The position numbers and the translations under genes were made by a program. Of a DNA stretch of 64,000 nucleotides, positions 31,631 through 41,440 are shown one piece after another. The notes below the pieces were generated by a model that saw nothing but the letters and a program-made list of their open reading frames with translations, had not been told where the DNA came from and searched no databases. Location: NCBI RefSeq assembly GCF_003001815.1, contig NZ_PVMZ01000020.1, forward strand, positions 1 through 64,000, written 5' to 3'. This stretch comes from Actinoplanes italicus. GTDB taxonomy: Bacteria; Actinomycetota; Actinomycetes; Mycobacteriales; Micromonosporaceae. Each line of letters opens with the position of its first letter. The stretch's first letter is position 1.

Positions 31631-34171
31631 TCAGCCGGCGGTCCAGAACAGGGCGCGGGCGTACGGGGCGAACAACCCCTTGGGGTGTGCGCGGAACAGC
31701 GGCTCGGTGCCGAAGAGCACCGCGTTACCGCCTCCGGCCGTCACACCCGACACGACCGACGCCTGCCCGGCGGCCTGGGCCGGTCCGTTGACTCCACCGT
31801 CGGCCGGCAGCCAGTGCCCGGCGACCAGCGGGGTGGCACCCGCCCGGTACCGCTGCTCGACCGTGAACCCGGTGCCGGTGAACCAGATCGGCGAGTAGAC
31901 GAACGCGTGCGCCGGCGAGCCGGCACCCACGATCGGGCCCTCGTTCGTCACGGCGACCACACCGTTGGCGTCACCGCGGCCGGCCGTCGCGACGGCCGGC
32001 AGCACCTTCGCGGCGGCGTTGAAGTTCGCGCCGGTGGCGCCACGGGTCAGCACACCACCGCCGCGGGCCAGGTAGGCGTCGACCGCGACCTTGGCGGCCG
32101 GGTTCAGCGCGGCGTAGGACAGGCCGGACGAGACGATCAGGGTGTCGACGCCGGACAGGTCGAAGCCGGCGTTGAGGACAGCCGTCGAGACCGTCCGCAC
32201 CTCGAAGCCCATCTGCTTGAGCACCAGAAGTTCGTCGGCGGAGACCGCGGCGGCGATCACCGGCCGGTCGAACACCTCACCCTTCGTGCCACGCGGCGCG
32301 GCGGTGAACCGTACGCCCAGGGATTTGGCTGCCGCCGAGGCCTCGGGCCGCGCCTCGGCCGGGACCACGACGGTGCCCGCGTCCGTACGACCGAGCTTGA
32401 CGCCCTTGCCGAGCAGCTCGTTGACCGCCCGCACGTCGTTGCCGTCGCGCAGCGTCAGGAGCAGCTTGCTGCCGCGCGGTGCGTCGACCGCGCCGGTCGC
32501 ATCGGCCTTCGACACCGCGCGCGTGGCGACCTTCGGGAACGCCGAGCGGCTGCCGTCGACGGACGCACCCCAGAGCAGCGCGTTGCTCCAGCCGGAGATG
32601 TCGTACATCTGCGGGACCAGCCCGGAGATGTCCCGGCCGGCCTCCAGCAGCACGTTGGCCAGGCCACGCTTCGGCTGGTGCATGTCGATGACGTAGTCGC
32701 CCCGGTCGTAGTGGCGCCCGTTCAGGCGGAAATCGGAGAGAGCCTTCCGGACGCGTACGTCGTTCGCGATCAGATGGTCCACGAGGCGCGCGGCGGCCGG
32801 GGTGCCGGCCGGGATGACGTACGCCCGCGGGAACGTGGTCGAGTAGCGGTCCTCCGGCCCGAACCCGTCGACGAATCCGTCCGGGATCGTCGGCGAGGGC
32901 TCGCCCGCCCAGCCGCGGCGGAACTGCTCGATCTGGTCGGCGAGCAGCGTGCCCCGGTTGGTGTCGGCGTAGGTGAGCGCCGCCTCGATCGTCGCCGCGG
33001 CCACGTCGGTGTTGATCCGCGAGCGCCGCTGCAGCTCCTCGACCGGCAGGTTGTTGTAGTCGGCGTTGTTCACCCGCAACGGGATCTCCACGGTGTGCCC
33101 GACCGCGCCCTGGTAGATCGCGTACATCGGGGTGAAGATCGGCGGCCAGTCGTCCCAGTCACCGGGAGCGTAGTCCCGGAACGGGATGTCGGCCCGCGTC
33201 GTCTCCGGGTATCCGAGCTGCTGGATGGCCTTCTCCATGCCGAGCGCGTTCGGCAGAGCGTGCTTGATGTAGAGGTCGTACTCGTAGTTCTGCCCGTGCG
33301 GCGGGGTGGCCGGCTCGATCAGCGTCGTCCCGGTGTAGCCGTGCTCGTCGAGCATGACGAACGGCTGCGTCGCGATGACCACGTCCCGTGCGAACCGGGA
33401 CTCCGGCTGTGAGTTGGTCGCGAAGTCCCGGTTGATGTCGAAGCCGGCACCGTTGGCCCGGGTGCCCGCGACCCGGCCGTCCGGGTTGAGGCTGACGCTC
33501 ACGTACACCCGGCTGCGCTGCAGGAACGCCTTGGTGGCCGGGTCGGTGGCGGTGGCCAGGCGCTCGATGACCCGCATCGCGCCGTCGGTGCCCTCCCACT
33601 CGTTGCCGTGGATGTTCGCGTTGATCCAGACCGGCGTCTTGTAGCCGGCCTTGAGTGAGCGGTCCCGCTTGGCGGCGGCCGGGTTCTCCTCGATCAGCTC
33701 GCGCCAGTGGTCCTGCCGGGCCGCCTCCCAGGAGCTCTCCGGCGCGGTCACCGTCACCAGGTAGAGATCACGGCCGCCGGCCGACTTCCCGGCCACTTCG
33801 GCGGAGACGCGGTTCGAGGACTTCTGCAGGGCGTTCAACTTCGGGGCGATCTGGTGGTACGGGATGAGCCCGAGCTTGATCGAGCGGTCGTCCGGGTTGT
33901 CCGGCCATTCGGGGAGAACGTTCTGTCTCGGGTAGCCCTTGCGAGTCTTGAGGCTCCACGAGGGCGCGAGCGCCCGATCATCCAGGGTCCGCGTCGAGAA
34001 AGCGCTGCTCAGCGCCTCGTCGACGGCAGCTATGTCGTTGCGTTCGGATCCGTTGCCGAAGTCACGGGTCGATGGGCTGGTGTCGCCGGGCGCCCCTGCC
34101 GCCGGGTTGGCGAGCAGGGCCGTGGCGAGCAACGCGGCACCGATTCCGGTCAGCGTTCGTGACAGGTCCAC
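31631..34171 (-). CDS. Secreted M14-family zinc carboxypeptidase
   Basis: The 846-residue precursor has a signal peptide (VDLSRTLTGIGAALLATALL, ending near ANPAAGA). The M14 zinc-carboxypeptidase domain follows, with the zinc motif HGNEWEG in NANIHGNEWE, the FDINRDF block and a third-ligand region LDEHGYTG. The C-terminal half holds a ThuA/glutamine-amidotransferase-like segment (TLIVSSGLSYAALNPAAKVAV) that may bind other parts of the envelope. It trims peptides or peptidoglycan outside the cell. GTG at 34171 is chosen because GGAGG lies 6 bases upstream and the signal peptide starts there; the longer frame upstream has no such support. A strong stem-loop follows the stop. Confidence 0.9.
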   Translation of the reverse strand: MDLSRTLTGIGAALLATALLANPAAGAPGDTSPSTRDFGNGSERNDIAAVDEALSSAFSTRTLDDRALAPSWSLKTRKGYPRQNVLPEWPDNPDDRSIKLGLIPYHQIAPKLNALQKSSNRVSAEVAGKSAGGRDLYLVTVTAPESSWEAARQDHWRELIEENPAAAKRDRSLKAGYKTPVWINANIHGNEWEGTDGAMRVIERLATATDPATKAFLQRSRVYVSVSLNPDGRVAGTRANGAGFDINRDFATNSQPESRFARDVVIATQPFVMLDEHGYTGTTLIEPATPPHGQNYEYDLYIKHALPNALGMEKAIQQLGYPETTRADIPFRDYAPGDWDDWPPIFTPMYAIYQGAVGHTVEIPLRVNNADYNNLPVEELQRRSRINTDVAAATIEAALTYADTNRGTLLADQIEQFRRGWAGEPSPTIPDGFVDGFGPEDRYSTTFPRAYVIPAGTPAAARLVDHLIANDVRVRKALSDFRLNGRHYDRGDYVIDMHQPKRGLANVLLEAGRDISGLVPQMYDISGWSNALLWGASVDGSRSAFPKVATRAVSKADATGAVDAPRGSKLLLTLRDGNDVRAVNELLGKGVKLGRTDAGTVVVPAEARPEASAAAKSLGVRFTAAPRGTKGEVFDRPVIAAAVSADELLVLKQMGFEVRTVSTAVLNAGFDLSGVDTLIVSSGLSYAALNPAAKVAVDAYLARGGGVLTRGATGANFNAAAKVLPAVATAGRGDANGVVAVTNEGPIVGAGSPAHAFVYSPIWFTGTGFTVEQRYRAGATPLVAGHWLPADGGVNGPAQAAGQASVVSGVTAGGGNAVLFGTEPLFRAHPKGLFAPYARALFWTAG

Positions 34172-34544
34172 AAAGCACCTCCGTTGGGATGCCCCGACCC
34201 TTCCTGCCCCATCGACGAATGCGCAACGATCTATGGGACCGTTTTTCATACCGTTCAGGTCATCGCGGCCAGGCGTACGCCCCCACCTGATCCACCTCAC
34301 CATCCAGCAGCACCCCACTGCGGCAACCCCGGCCACCGTCTCCCCTCACAGCCGCCCCGCCGGGCAACACGCTGCGGCTGCGTGTGCGTTCCCCGTCGCT
34401 ATCACGACGTTGCGCGTCCACGGATCGGCAACGTGTGCTCCCGGCGTCGCTGCCGACAACATCGAGAGCACACCATCGGCCGTAAAGTGATCCCGCCGGC
34501 GCCCGGCCTTTCCCGCGACCTGTCCCGGACCTGACTCTCCGGAT
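34172..34544. other. Intergenic region without a recognised gene
   Basis: This 373-base stretch separates the M14 peptidase start from the end of the ABC exporter operon, both on the minus strand. It should hold the peptidase promoter. I see no convincing ORF, RNA gene or repeat. Its base composition is slightly lower in GC near 34200-34260, where a promoter would be expected. Confidence 0.6.
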
Positions 34545-36497
34545 TCAGCCGCGGGTGTGGGACTCCCAGGTGGCGTACATGGCGGCGTAGTGGCCGCCCG
34601 CGGTGACCAGCTCCTCGTGGGTGCCCTGTTCGGCGATGCCGCCGTCGTCCACGACGATCACCCGGTCCGCCCGCCGGGCCGTCGACAGGCGGTGGGCGAC
34701 CAGGATCGCGGTACGGCCCTCCAACAGCCGCTGGATCGCGGCCTCCACCCGCAGCTCCGAGCGGAGGTCGAGGCTCGAGGTGGCCTCGTCCAGCACGACC
34801 ACCCGCGGTTCGGCCACGAAGACGCGGGCCAGGGCGATCAGCTGCCGCTCGCCCGACGACACCGACTGGCCGCGTTCGTGCAGGATCGTGTCCAGGCCGT
34901 CGGGGGAGCGGTCCACCAGGTCACGCAGGCCGACCGCGTCCACGGCCGCGTCGACCAGCGCCTCGGAGGCGTCCGGGCGGGCGAAGGCGATGTTGTCGCG
35001 CAGTGTGCCGGCGAACAGAAACGGCTCCTGCGGGACCACGCCGACCTGCCGGTGCAGGCTGTCGAGGGTGACGTCGCGCAGGTCGTGGCCGTCGATCAGC
35101 ACGGCCCCCTGGTCCGGGTCGTAGAGGCGGGCCACCAGCTTGGCCAGGGTGGACTTGCCGGCGCCGGTCGGGCCGACGCACGCGATGGTCTCGCCGGGGG
35201 CGATCCGCAGGCTCACGTCGCGGAGAACGGGACGCGTTTCGTCGTACCCGAAAGTGATCTTCTGTAGTTCGATGGCGCCCTGCGCCGGGGGCATCGGGAC
35301 GGCATCGGGCTTCTCGCGGACCGCGGGGGAGGTGTGCAGGAGGCCGCGGAGTTTGCCGAGCGCGGCGCGGGCCTGCTGGTAGTTGGTGTAGAGCTGGACG
35401 AGCTGCTGCACCGGTTGGAAGAACGCGTTCAGGTACAGCACGAAGGCGGTCAGCTCGCCGATCGTGAGCGTGCCGTTGAGCACCATCCGGCCGCCGATCA
35501 GCAGCAGCGCGGCCAGGCCGAGCAGGCCGATCACCGAGGTGCCGGGGCCGTAGACGGCGTTGATCCGCCCGGTGTGGTCGTTGGCGTCGCGGTAGCCGCC
35601 GACGACCTCGCGGTGCTCGACGATGCTGCGTTCGCGCTGGTTGTGAGCGGTGATCACCCGTACGCCGTAGAGGCTCTCGGAGAGGTGGGTGAAGAGCGCC
35701 GCGATGGTGTCGCGCTGGCGGTTGTAGCCGACGTCGGCGGCCTTGCGGAACCACAGCGACAGCACCAGCAGCGGCGGGATGACCAGCAGCAACGTGATCG
35801 CCGCGAGGGTCGCGTCGTAGTGGATCAGCACGCCGGTGACGACCACCATGGTCAGGCCGTGGATGAGGAACTGCGCGAACCCCTCGGAGAGCAGGTGCTG
35901 CAGCGCCTCCACGTCCGAGGTCATCCGGGTCATCGTGACGCCGGCCTTCTCGGTCGTGTAGAAGTCGAGGCTGAGTCGCTGCAGGTGGGCGAAGACGCGG
36001 ACCCGCAGGTCACGGGTGGCGTACGCGGAGAGCCGTCCGCTGGCCCGGATGCGCACGCCGGACGCGACAGCGGTCAGGATCACCGAGACCAGGAACGCCA
36101 CGGCGGCGAAGATCAGCCACGGCACCTCGCGGGCCACGATGCCGTGGTCGATGCCGATCTGCACCAGATACGGACCGGACTGCAACAACAGGGCTTCCAG
36201 CAGTACGGCGAAAGCCGCGGCCACGAGCAGTCCGGGCCGCCCGGAGAGCAGCGACCAGAGGGTGAGCCGCCCGCTGTCCGGTGTCTGGCTGAACGGCTCG
36301 TCCGGCTCGGGGTGCACCGGTTCGCGCGACTCCAGGGTCGCGACGCCGGCCGCCAGCTCTTCCGGGATGCCCGCGAACGGCGTGCTCGTGCCCTGCCTGC
36401 GGTCGCGGCCGCCCGCTCCGGTGCCGCCGAGCCCGCCGACCGCCCCGGAACCCGGCCCGCCGCCCGGTCCGCCGAAGCCTCCGCCGAACATGCTCAC
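34545..36497 (-). CDS. ABC exporter subunit (membrane plus ATPase), partner with canonical Walker B Glu
   Basis: The 650-residue half-transporter has an N-terminal Gly-rich tail (about 1-40), six membrane helices (about 80-350) and a nucleotide-binding domain with Walker A GPTGAGKST, an altered signature VSSGERQ and Walker B VVVLDEATS with the catalytic Glu. Its partner at 36494 has the reverse arrangement, so together they form a heterodimer with one working and one degenerate ATP site, as in multidrug exporters of the BmrCD/LmrCD type. The start overlaps the partner's stop by 4 bases. The substrate is unknown; lipids, peptides or drugs are possible. Confidence 0.93.
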   Translation of the reverse strand: MSMFGGGFGGPGGGPGSGAVGGLGGTGAGGRDRRQGTSTPFAGIPEELAAGVATLESREPVHPEPDEPFSQTPDSGRLTLWSLLSGRPGLLVAAAFAVLLEALLLQSGPYLVQIGIDHGIVAREVPWLIFAAVAFLVSVILTAVASGVRIRASGRLSAYATRDLRVRVFAHLQRLSLDFYTTEKAGVTMTRMTSDVEALQHLLSEGFAQFLIHGLTMVVVTGVLIHYDATLAAITLLLVIPPLLVLSLWFRKAADVGYNRQRDTIAALFTHLSESLYGVRVITAHNQRERSIVEHREVVGGYRDANDHTGRINAVYGPGTSVIGLLGLAALLLIGGRMVLNGTLTIGELTAFVLYLNAFFQPVQQLVQLYTNYQQARAALGKLRGLLHTSPAVREKPDAVPMPPAQGAIELQKITFGYDETRPVLRDVSLRIAPGETIACVGPTGAGKSTLAKLVARLYDPDQGAVLIDGHDLRDVTLDSLHRQVGVVPQEPFLFAGTLRDNIAFARPDASEALVDAAVDAVGLRDLVDRSPDGLDTILHERGQSVSSGERQLIALARVFVAEPRVVVLDEATSSLDLRSELRVEAAIQRLLEGRTAILVAHRLSTARRADRVIVVDDGGIAEQGTHEELVTAGGHYAAMYATWESHTRG

Positions 36498-38269
36498 GCG
36501 ACGACCTCCTGATGCGTGCTGGCCAGGACTCTGCGGTAACGCGGCTCCGACTCCAGCAGCGACGCGTGGGTGCCGTCGGCCACCGCCTGTCCGTTCTCGA
36601 TCAGCACGACCCGGTCGGCGAGGCCGATGGTGGCCAGCCGGTGCGCGACGACGATCGTGGTGCGGTCGCGCATCAGGTCGCGCAACGCCTCGTGGATGCC
36701 GTGCTCGACCCGTACGTCGATCGCGCTGGTGGCGTCGTCGAGGACCAGCACCGGCGGGTTGACCAGCAGCGCGCGGGCGATCGCGACACGCTGCCGCTGC
36801 CCGCCGGAGAGGGTGTAGCCGCGCTCGCCGACCACCGTGTCGTACCCCCGCGGCAGGTCGGTGATGAACCCGTCCGCACCGGCCGCCCGCGCCGCGGCGA
36901 CCACCTGTTCGCGGGTGGCCGACGGTCGCCCGAAGGCGATGTTGTCGTGCAGCGACACCGAGAACAGGAACGGCTCGTCCGGCACGATCCCGACCCGGTC
37001 GCGCAGCGTCTCGAGGGGATAGTCGCGCACGTCGGCGCCGTCGACGAGGACGCTCCCGGCCTCCGGGTCGTAGAAGCGGGCCACCAGCCGCGCCACGGTC
37101 GACTTGCCACTGCCGGTCGCACCGACCAGCGCCACCGTCTCACCGGGACGGATGTGCAGGTCAAGACCATCAAGGGCGAGGGTCCCATCGGGGTACGCGA
37201 AACGCACACCCTCGAAGCGGACGTCGCCCCGGGGCTCCGGGACCACGGGCGTGGCCGGGTCGACGATGTCCGCCGGTGTGTCCAGAATGTCGTAGATGCG
37301 CTGCGCCGACGCGGCGGCCCGCTGCCCCATCATGATGATCATGCCGAGCATCCGGAACGGCGGCTGCAGCATCAGCACGTAGGAGTTGAAGGCCACGATC
37401 GTGCCGACGGTCGCGTTCCCCTCGAGCACCATGAGCCCGCCGATGAGCAGCACCATGGCCAGCCCGAGTCGCGGCAGGTTGTCCATCACCGGCAGCCAGC
37501 GGCTCCGGATCCGCGAGTCGGTCGTGTAGGCCCAGCGCACCCCGTCGGCCGCCTTCGCCAGGGTGTTGAGCTGCCGCCGCTCGGCCGCGAACGACTTGAC
37601 GATCCGGACGCCCTGGATGTTCTCGTCGACCACGGTCGCGACCCCGGCCAGCCGCGACTGGATCAGCCACGACACCGGGAAGATCGCCTTGCGCATGCGT
37701 ATGCCCAGCACCGCGATGACCGGCATGGTCAGCATCGCGACCACGGCCAGGGGTGCGTTGATCGACACCATGAGGGCGAACGCGATGCCCGCGATGGTGC
37801 ACTGGACCAGGATCGACGGGCCGAACGCCAGGTACATCTGCACGGCCCGGATGTCGCTGGTGGCCCGCGAGATCAGCTCACCGGACTGCACCCGGTCGTA
37901 GAAGGCGTACGACATCCGCATCATGTGGGCGAAGACCAGGTTGCGCAGGTCGTACTCCATCTCGTACGCGGTACGCAGCAGATAGAGCCGGGCCAGGAAG
38001 TTGATGACGCCCTGGACGACGGCGAGCGCCGCGATCAGCCACACGTACTTCATGAGCCCGTCGGTGCGATCCACCAGGGCCTCGTCGATGCCGATCCGGA
38101 CCAGGTCGGGGATCTGCACCTGGACGATGAGGCCGATGAACGACAGCACCAGTGAGGTGATCAGAAGGGCTCGATGGGCGCGGACGATCGGCCATGCGCG
38201 CCGCAGCCAGGTCTTCGAGGGGTCCGGATGGATGCCGGCTTTCGGTGCCCGGCGTGGGGCGCTGGTCAA
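36494..38269 (-). CDS. ABC exporter subunit with degenerate catalytic Glu
   Basis: The 591-residue half-transporter has six membrane helices (about 30-310) followed by an ATPase domain with Walker A GATGSGKST, canonical signature LSGGQRQ and Walker B VLVLDDATS, where Asp replaces the catalytic Glu. This is the hallmark of the partner that forms the degenerate ATP site in heterodimeric exporters. It is the first gene of the two-gene operon. A palindrome TTAGC-CTA-GCTAA lies 28 bases upstream of the ATG and may bind a regulator. Confidence 0.94.
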   Translation of the reverse strand: MTSAPRRAPKAGIHPDPSKTWLRRAWPIVRAHRALLITSLVLSFIGLIVQVQIPDLVRIGIDEALVDRTDGLMKYVWLIAALAVVQGVINFLARLYLLRTAYEMEYDLRNLVFAHMMRMSYAFYDRVQSGELISRATSDIRAVQMYLAFGPSILVQCTIAGIAFALMVSINAPLAVVAMLTMPVIAVLGIRMRKAIFPVSWLIQSRLAGVATVVDENIQGVRIVKSFAAERRQLNTLAKAADGVRWAYTTDSRIRSRWLPVMDNLPRLGLAMVLLIGGLMVLEGNATVGTIVAFNSYVLMLQPPFRMLGMIIMMGQRAAASAQRIYDILDTPADIVDPATPVVPEPRGDVRFEGVRFAYPDGTLALDGLDLHIRPGETVALVGATGSGKSTVARLVARFYDPEAGSVLVDGADVRDYPLETLRDRVGIVPDEPFLFSVSLHDNIAFGRPSATREQVVAAARAAGADGFITDLPRGYDTVVGERGYTLSGGQRQRVAIARALLVNPPVLVLDDATSAIDVRVEHGIHEALRDLMRDRTTIVVAHRLATIGLADRVVLIENGQAVADGTHASLLESEPRYRRVLASTHQEVVA

Positions 38270-38296
38270 ACGTTCGCTCCTTACCGCGATCAGTCC

Positions 38297-38309
38297 TTAG
38301 CCTAGCTAA
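38297..38309. promoter_or_regulatory. Palindrome upstream of the ABC exporter operon
   Basis: TTAGC-CTA-GCTAA lies in the 89-base gap between the exporter gene (minus, from 38269) and the nuclease gene (plus, from 38359). Its core recalls the TTAGG...CCTAA half-sites of iron-responsive DtxR/IdeR boxes, but it is shorter than the 19-base consensus. It could also include a -10 element. I call it only a candidate operator. Confidence 0.35.
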
Positions 38310-38358
38310 CGACCTTGGGTTTCCTCAACCCGTCCCCGGCCGGGTCGATGGTGGCGTC

Positions 38359-39303
38359 ATGCTCCGCCGCCTCGCGACCCTCGCCGCCGTCACCACGCTG
38401 ACCGCGACCGGCCTCGCCGCCCCCGCCGAAGCCGCCACGACCGCCTGCCACACCGCAGCCGGCAGCCCGAGCTGCCAGATGTGGACCGGCAAGGTGGACT
38501 GGGTCCCGGACGGTGACACGCTGCGCGTCGACCTCGCCGGAGACGGCACGAAGAACCTGGTCTCGGTACGGATGCTCGGCATCCAGGCGATGGAGATGAA
38601 GACCTACTCGCACTATCCGGAGCGACGTAAGGGAGACTGCCACGCCGTGGCCGCCAACCTGCGTCTCGAGCAGCTGATCAAGGCCGGTGGCGGCAACGTG
38701 CGGCTCACGTCGCTCAAGGCGTCCAGCAAGAGCGAGGGCCGGCCGCTGCGCTCGGTCGCGGTCAAGGTCAACGGACAGTGGAAGGACGTGGGGGAGCAGT
38801 TGGTCCGCGAGGGCCACACGCTCTGGCAGGCCTGGCCCGGCGAATGGGCCATGGACGAGACGTACCACCGCGCGGCCCAGGAGGCCGCCGCGGCCGGCCG
38901 CGGGATCTACGACACCGACAGCTGCAAGCCGGGCCCGGCCCAGAACAGCGGCATCACGATGACCGTCAACCCGGACGCCGACGGCATCGACGAGAAGAAC
39001 CTCAACGGCGAGTACTTCAAAATCCACAACCCGTCGGGGGCGGCCGTCCCGATCGCCGGCTGGTGGGTGCGCGACTCAGGGCTGCGCCGCTACACGTTCC
39101 CGGCCGGCACCGTGGTCCCGGCCGGCGGGGACGTCCACGTCCACATCGGCAAGGGGAAGGACACGGCGACTCACAAGTACTGGGGACTCACCAAGCCGAT
39201 CTTCACGAACGTCGACCCGGCCAATCACAGCGTCGGCGACGGCGGCTACCTGTTCGACGTCCACGGCGACCTGCGCGCGTGGATGATCTATCCCCAGGTC
39301 TGA
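38359..39303 (+). CDS. Secreted nuclease (SNase-like) with lamin-tail domain
   Basis: The 314-residue precursor has a signal peptide (MLRRLATLAAVTTLTATGLA, cleaved near AEA). A staphylococcal nuclease-like domain covers about 38-185 (VDWVPDGDTLRVDL, VRMLGIQAMEMK and the LVREGHTLWQAWP region). A lamin-tail domain covers about 200-312 (GEYFKIHNPSGAAVPIAGWWVRD, YTFPAGTVVPAGGDVHVHIG). It probably degrades extracellular DNA or binds it. The usual TPE after the GID strand reads AME, so the Glu is kept but the catalytic set is not fully canonical. The ATG at 38359 starts the signal peptide. Confidence 0.88.
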   Translation: MLRRLATLAAVTTLTATGLAAPAEAATTACHTAAGSPSCQMWTGKVDWVPDGDTLRVDLAGDGTKNLVSVRMLGIQAMEMKTYSHYPERRKGDCHAVAANLRLEQLIKAGGGNVRLTSLKASSKSEGRPLRSVAVKVNGQWKDVGEQLVREGHTLWQAWPGEWAMDETYHRAAQEAAAAGRGIYDTDSCKPGPAQNSGITMTVNPDADGIDEKNLNGEYFKIHNPSGAAVPIAGWWVRDSGLRRYTFPAGTVVPAGGDVHVHIGKGKDTATHKYWGLTKPIFTNVDPANHSVGDGGYLFDVHGDLRAWMIYPQV

Positions 39304-39306
39304 GCC

Positions 39307-39957
39307 CTACGCCGGGCCGGCGTCGCCGTTGCGCCAGTGACGGCGGCACAGCACACGGTAGGTCACCTCGGCCGCGTCGGAGGTGTCGCCGACCGCCACC
39401 TGCGCGCCCGAGCGGGCCACCCGGCCGTCCTCGATCCGCGCGTTCTGCCGGCCCGGCCGCCCGCACCAGCAGGTCACCTCGACCTGCAGCGACACGATGT
39501 TGTCGGCCAGTTCGAGCAGCCGCTGCGCGCCCGGGAACAGCCGGGACATGAAGTCCGTCGAGATCGCGTAGCAGTCGACGTCCACACACAGCTCGTCGAC
39601 CGCCCACGCCAGTTGCTCGACCTGCTCGGGCCGTAGGAACTGGGCCTCGTCGACGATCACGAAACCGCCGGCCGGCACCTCGTCGGCGATGAGCGCCGTC
39701 AGCTCGGTCCCGTCGGTCACCTCGATCGCGTCCGCCGCGACACCGAGCCGCGACGACATCACCCCGGCGCCGGCCCGGTCCATGCTGGTGAGCAGAACCC
39801 CGGGCCGGCCGGCCTCCCGGCGGTTGTACGCGTTCTGCAGCGCGAGCGTCGACTTGCCCGCCCCCATGCTGCCGTGGAAGAGCGTCAGCTCGTGAAAGAC
39901 CGGAGCGAGGGTCCTGGCTCGGGACACGACGGGTGTACTGACGGTGACCGGGACCAA
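39307..39957 (-). CDS. tdk: Thymidine kinase (type II)
   Basis: The 216-residue protein phosphorylates thymidine for nucleotide salvage. It has Walker A GSMGAGKST, the DEAQF motif in VIVDEAQFL, the lasso-loop region YAISTDFMSRLFPG, and a zinc-ribbon pair CWCG and CRRH. A TTG start at 39957 is chosen because GAGGAAGG lies about 6 bases upstream; GTG at 39927 has no ribosome site. The N-terminus before HELTLFHG is longer than in most type II thymidine kinases. It converges on the nuclease gene with a 3-base gap. Confidence 0.93.
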   Translation of the reverse strand: MVPVTVSTPVVSRARTLAPVFHELTLFHGSMGAGKSTLALQNAYNRREAGRPGVLLTSMDRAGAGVMSSRLGVAADAIEVTDGTELTALIADEVPAGGFVIVDEAQFLRPEQVEQLAWAVDELCVDVDCYAISTDFMSRLFPGAQRLLELADNIVSLQVEVTCWCGRPGRQNARIEDGRVARSGAQVAVGDTSDAAEVTYRVLCRRHWRNGDAGPA

Positions 39958-39996
39958 GGTGAGCCTTCCTCAGGACTTTCAGCGGGCCGGTACACG

Positions 39997-41370
39997 CTAC
40001 CCGGCCTGCTCGGCGACCGTCTCCCTGGCCGGTTCGCCGTTCTCGGCCCGCCGCCACGGGTCGCCGTACGCCCGGATCGCCTGGCGGGCGAACGCCTGCT
40101 GCTGGGTGGCCACCCGCTCCGATCGGCCCCGCCCGAGGAAGCTGACGAACCAGTGCAGCACCGCGGTCACCCGGTTCTTGAACCCGACCAGGTAGAACAG
40201 GTGCACCGCCACCCACACCACCCACGCCGGGAAGCCGGACAGCCGCAACTTCCAGATGCTCGCGACCGCCGAGAAGCGGGAGATCGTCGCCAGACTGCCC
40301 TTGTCGAAGTACCGGAACGGCTGGCCGGTCTCCTTGCCGGCGAGACGGCGCTTGATCTGGTCGGCCGCGTGCCTGCCGCTCTGGATGGCCACCTGCGCCA
40401 CGCCGGGCAGCGGCTTGCCGTCCTCACCGGCCAGGTTCATCATGTCGCCGAGCGCGAAGATCTCCGGGTGCCCCGGCAGGCTGGTGTTCGGCTCCACCTG
40501 GATCCGGCCGGCCCGGTCGGTCTTGGCACCGGTGGCCGCCGCCAGCTTCGCGGCCAGCGGCGGGGCCGCGACACCGGCCGCCCACACCTTCGTCATGGCC
40601 GGGATGCGCTCGCGCCGGCCGTTCGACTCCACCTCGATGCCGGTCGAGTCCACGGCGACGACCTTGGTGTTGGTACGGACTTCGACGCCCAGTTTGTCGA
40701 GCTGCTTCTCGGCCTTCGCCGACAGCTGGTCGCCGAACGTGTTCAGCACCGCCCCGACCGCGTCGACCAGCAGGATCCGCGCCTTACGCGAGTCGATGTG
40801 CTTGAACTGCCCGCGCAGGTTACGGTGCGCCAGCTCGGCGATCTGCCCGGCCATCTCGGTGCCGGTCGGGCCCGCGCCGACGACCACGAACGTCATCCAG
40901 CGCTCGATCGTCTCCGGGTCGGTGTGCAGGTCGGCGACCTCGAAGGCGCCGAAGATCCGGGCGCGCAGCTCCAGGGCGTCGTCGATGCTCTTCATGCCGG
41001 GCGCGTGGTCGGCGAACTCGTCGTTGCCGAAATACGACTGCGACGCGCCCGCGGCGACGATCAGCGTGTCGTACGGCACCGTGTAGTCGATGCCCGGCCC
41101 GGCCACCGACACGACCTTGCGCTCCACGTCGACGTCCTGCACCCAGCCGAGGCGCACGTCGACGTTCTTCTGCCGGCGCAGCACCTCGCGGATCGGCGGC
41201 GCGACCTCGCCCTCGGACAGGATGCCGGTCGCGACCTGGTAGAGCAGCGGCTGGAAGAGGTGGTACGCCGTACCGTTGATCAGGGTGATCTCGACGTCCG
41301 CACGGCGCAGCGCCTTGATCGCGAAGAGGCCGCCGAAGCCGGCCCCCACGACTACCACTCGATGACTCAT
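39997..41370 (-). CDS. ndh: Type II NADH dehydrogenase (NDH-2)
   Basis: The 457-residue flavoprotein has the FAD-binding VVVVGAGFGGLFAIKALR at the start and the NADH-binding VVVGAGPTGTEMAGQIAEL in the middle, with LIVAAGASQSYFG and VFALGDMMNLAG between and after. A C-terminal stretch (VWVAVHLFYLVGFKNR) should associate with the membrane. It moves electrons from NADH to menaquinone without pumping protons. It is transcribed from its own upstream region, not coupled to the thymidine kinase gene downstream. Confidence 0.94.
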   Translation of the reverse strand: MSHRVVVVGAGFGGLFAIKALRRADVEITLINGTAYHLFQPLLYQVATGILSEGEVAPPIREVLRRQKNVDVRLGWVQDVDVERKVVSVAGPGIDYTVPYDTLIVAAGASQSYFGNDEFADHAPGMKSIDDALELRARIFGAFEVADLHTDPETIERWMTFVVVGAGPTGTEMAGQIAELAHRNLRGQFKHIDSRKARILLVDAVGAVLNTFGDQLSAKAEKQLDKLGVEVRTNTKVVAVDSTGIEVESNGRRERIPAMTKVWAAGVAAPPLAAKLAAATGAKTDRAGRIQVEPNTSLPGHPEIFALGDMMNLAGEDGKPLPGVAQVAIQSGRHAADQIKRRLAGKETGQPFRYFDKGSLATISRFSAVASIWKLRLSGFPAWVVWVAVHLFYLVGFKNRVTAVLHWFVSFLGRGRSERVATQQQAFARQAIRAYGDPWRRAENGEPARETVAEQAG

Positions 41371-41440
41371 CAGTACTCCCTCACACCTCAGGGCACCCGC
41401 TAACCACCTTGGTATGCCCAGCGCCCGTGCGGAAGTACGT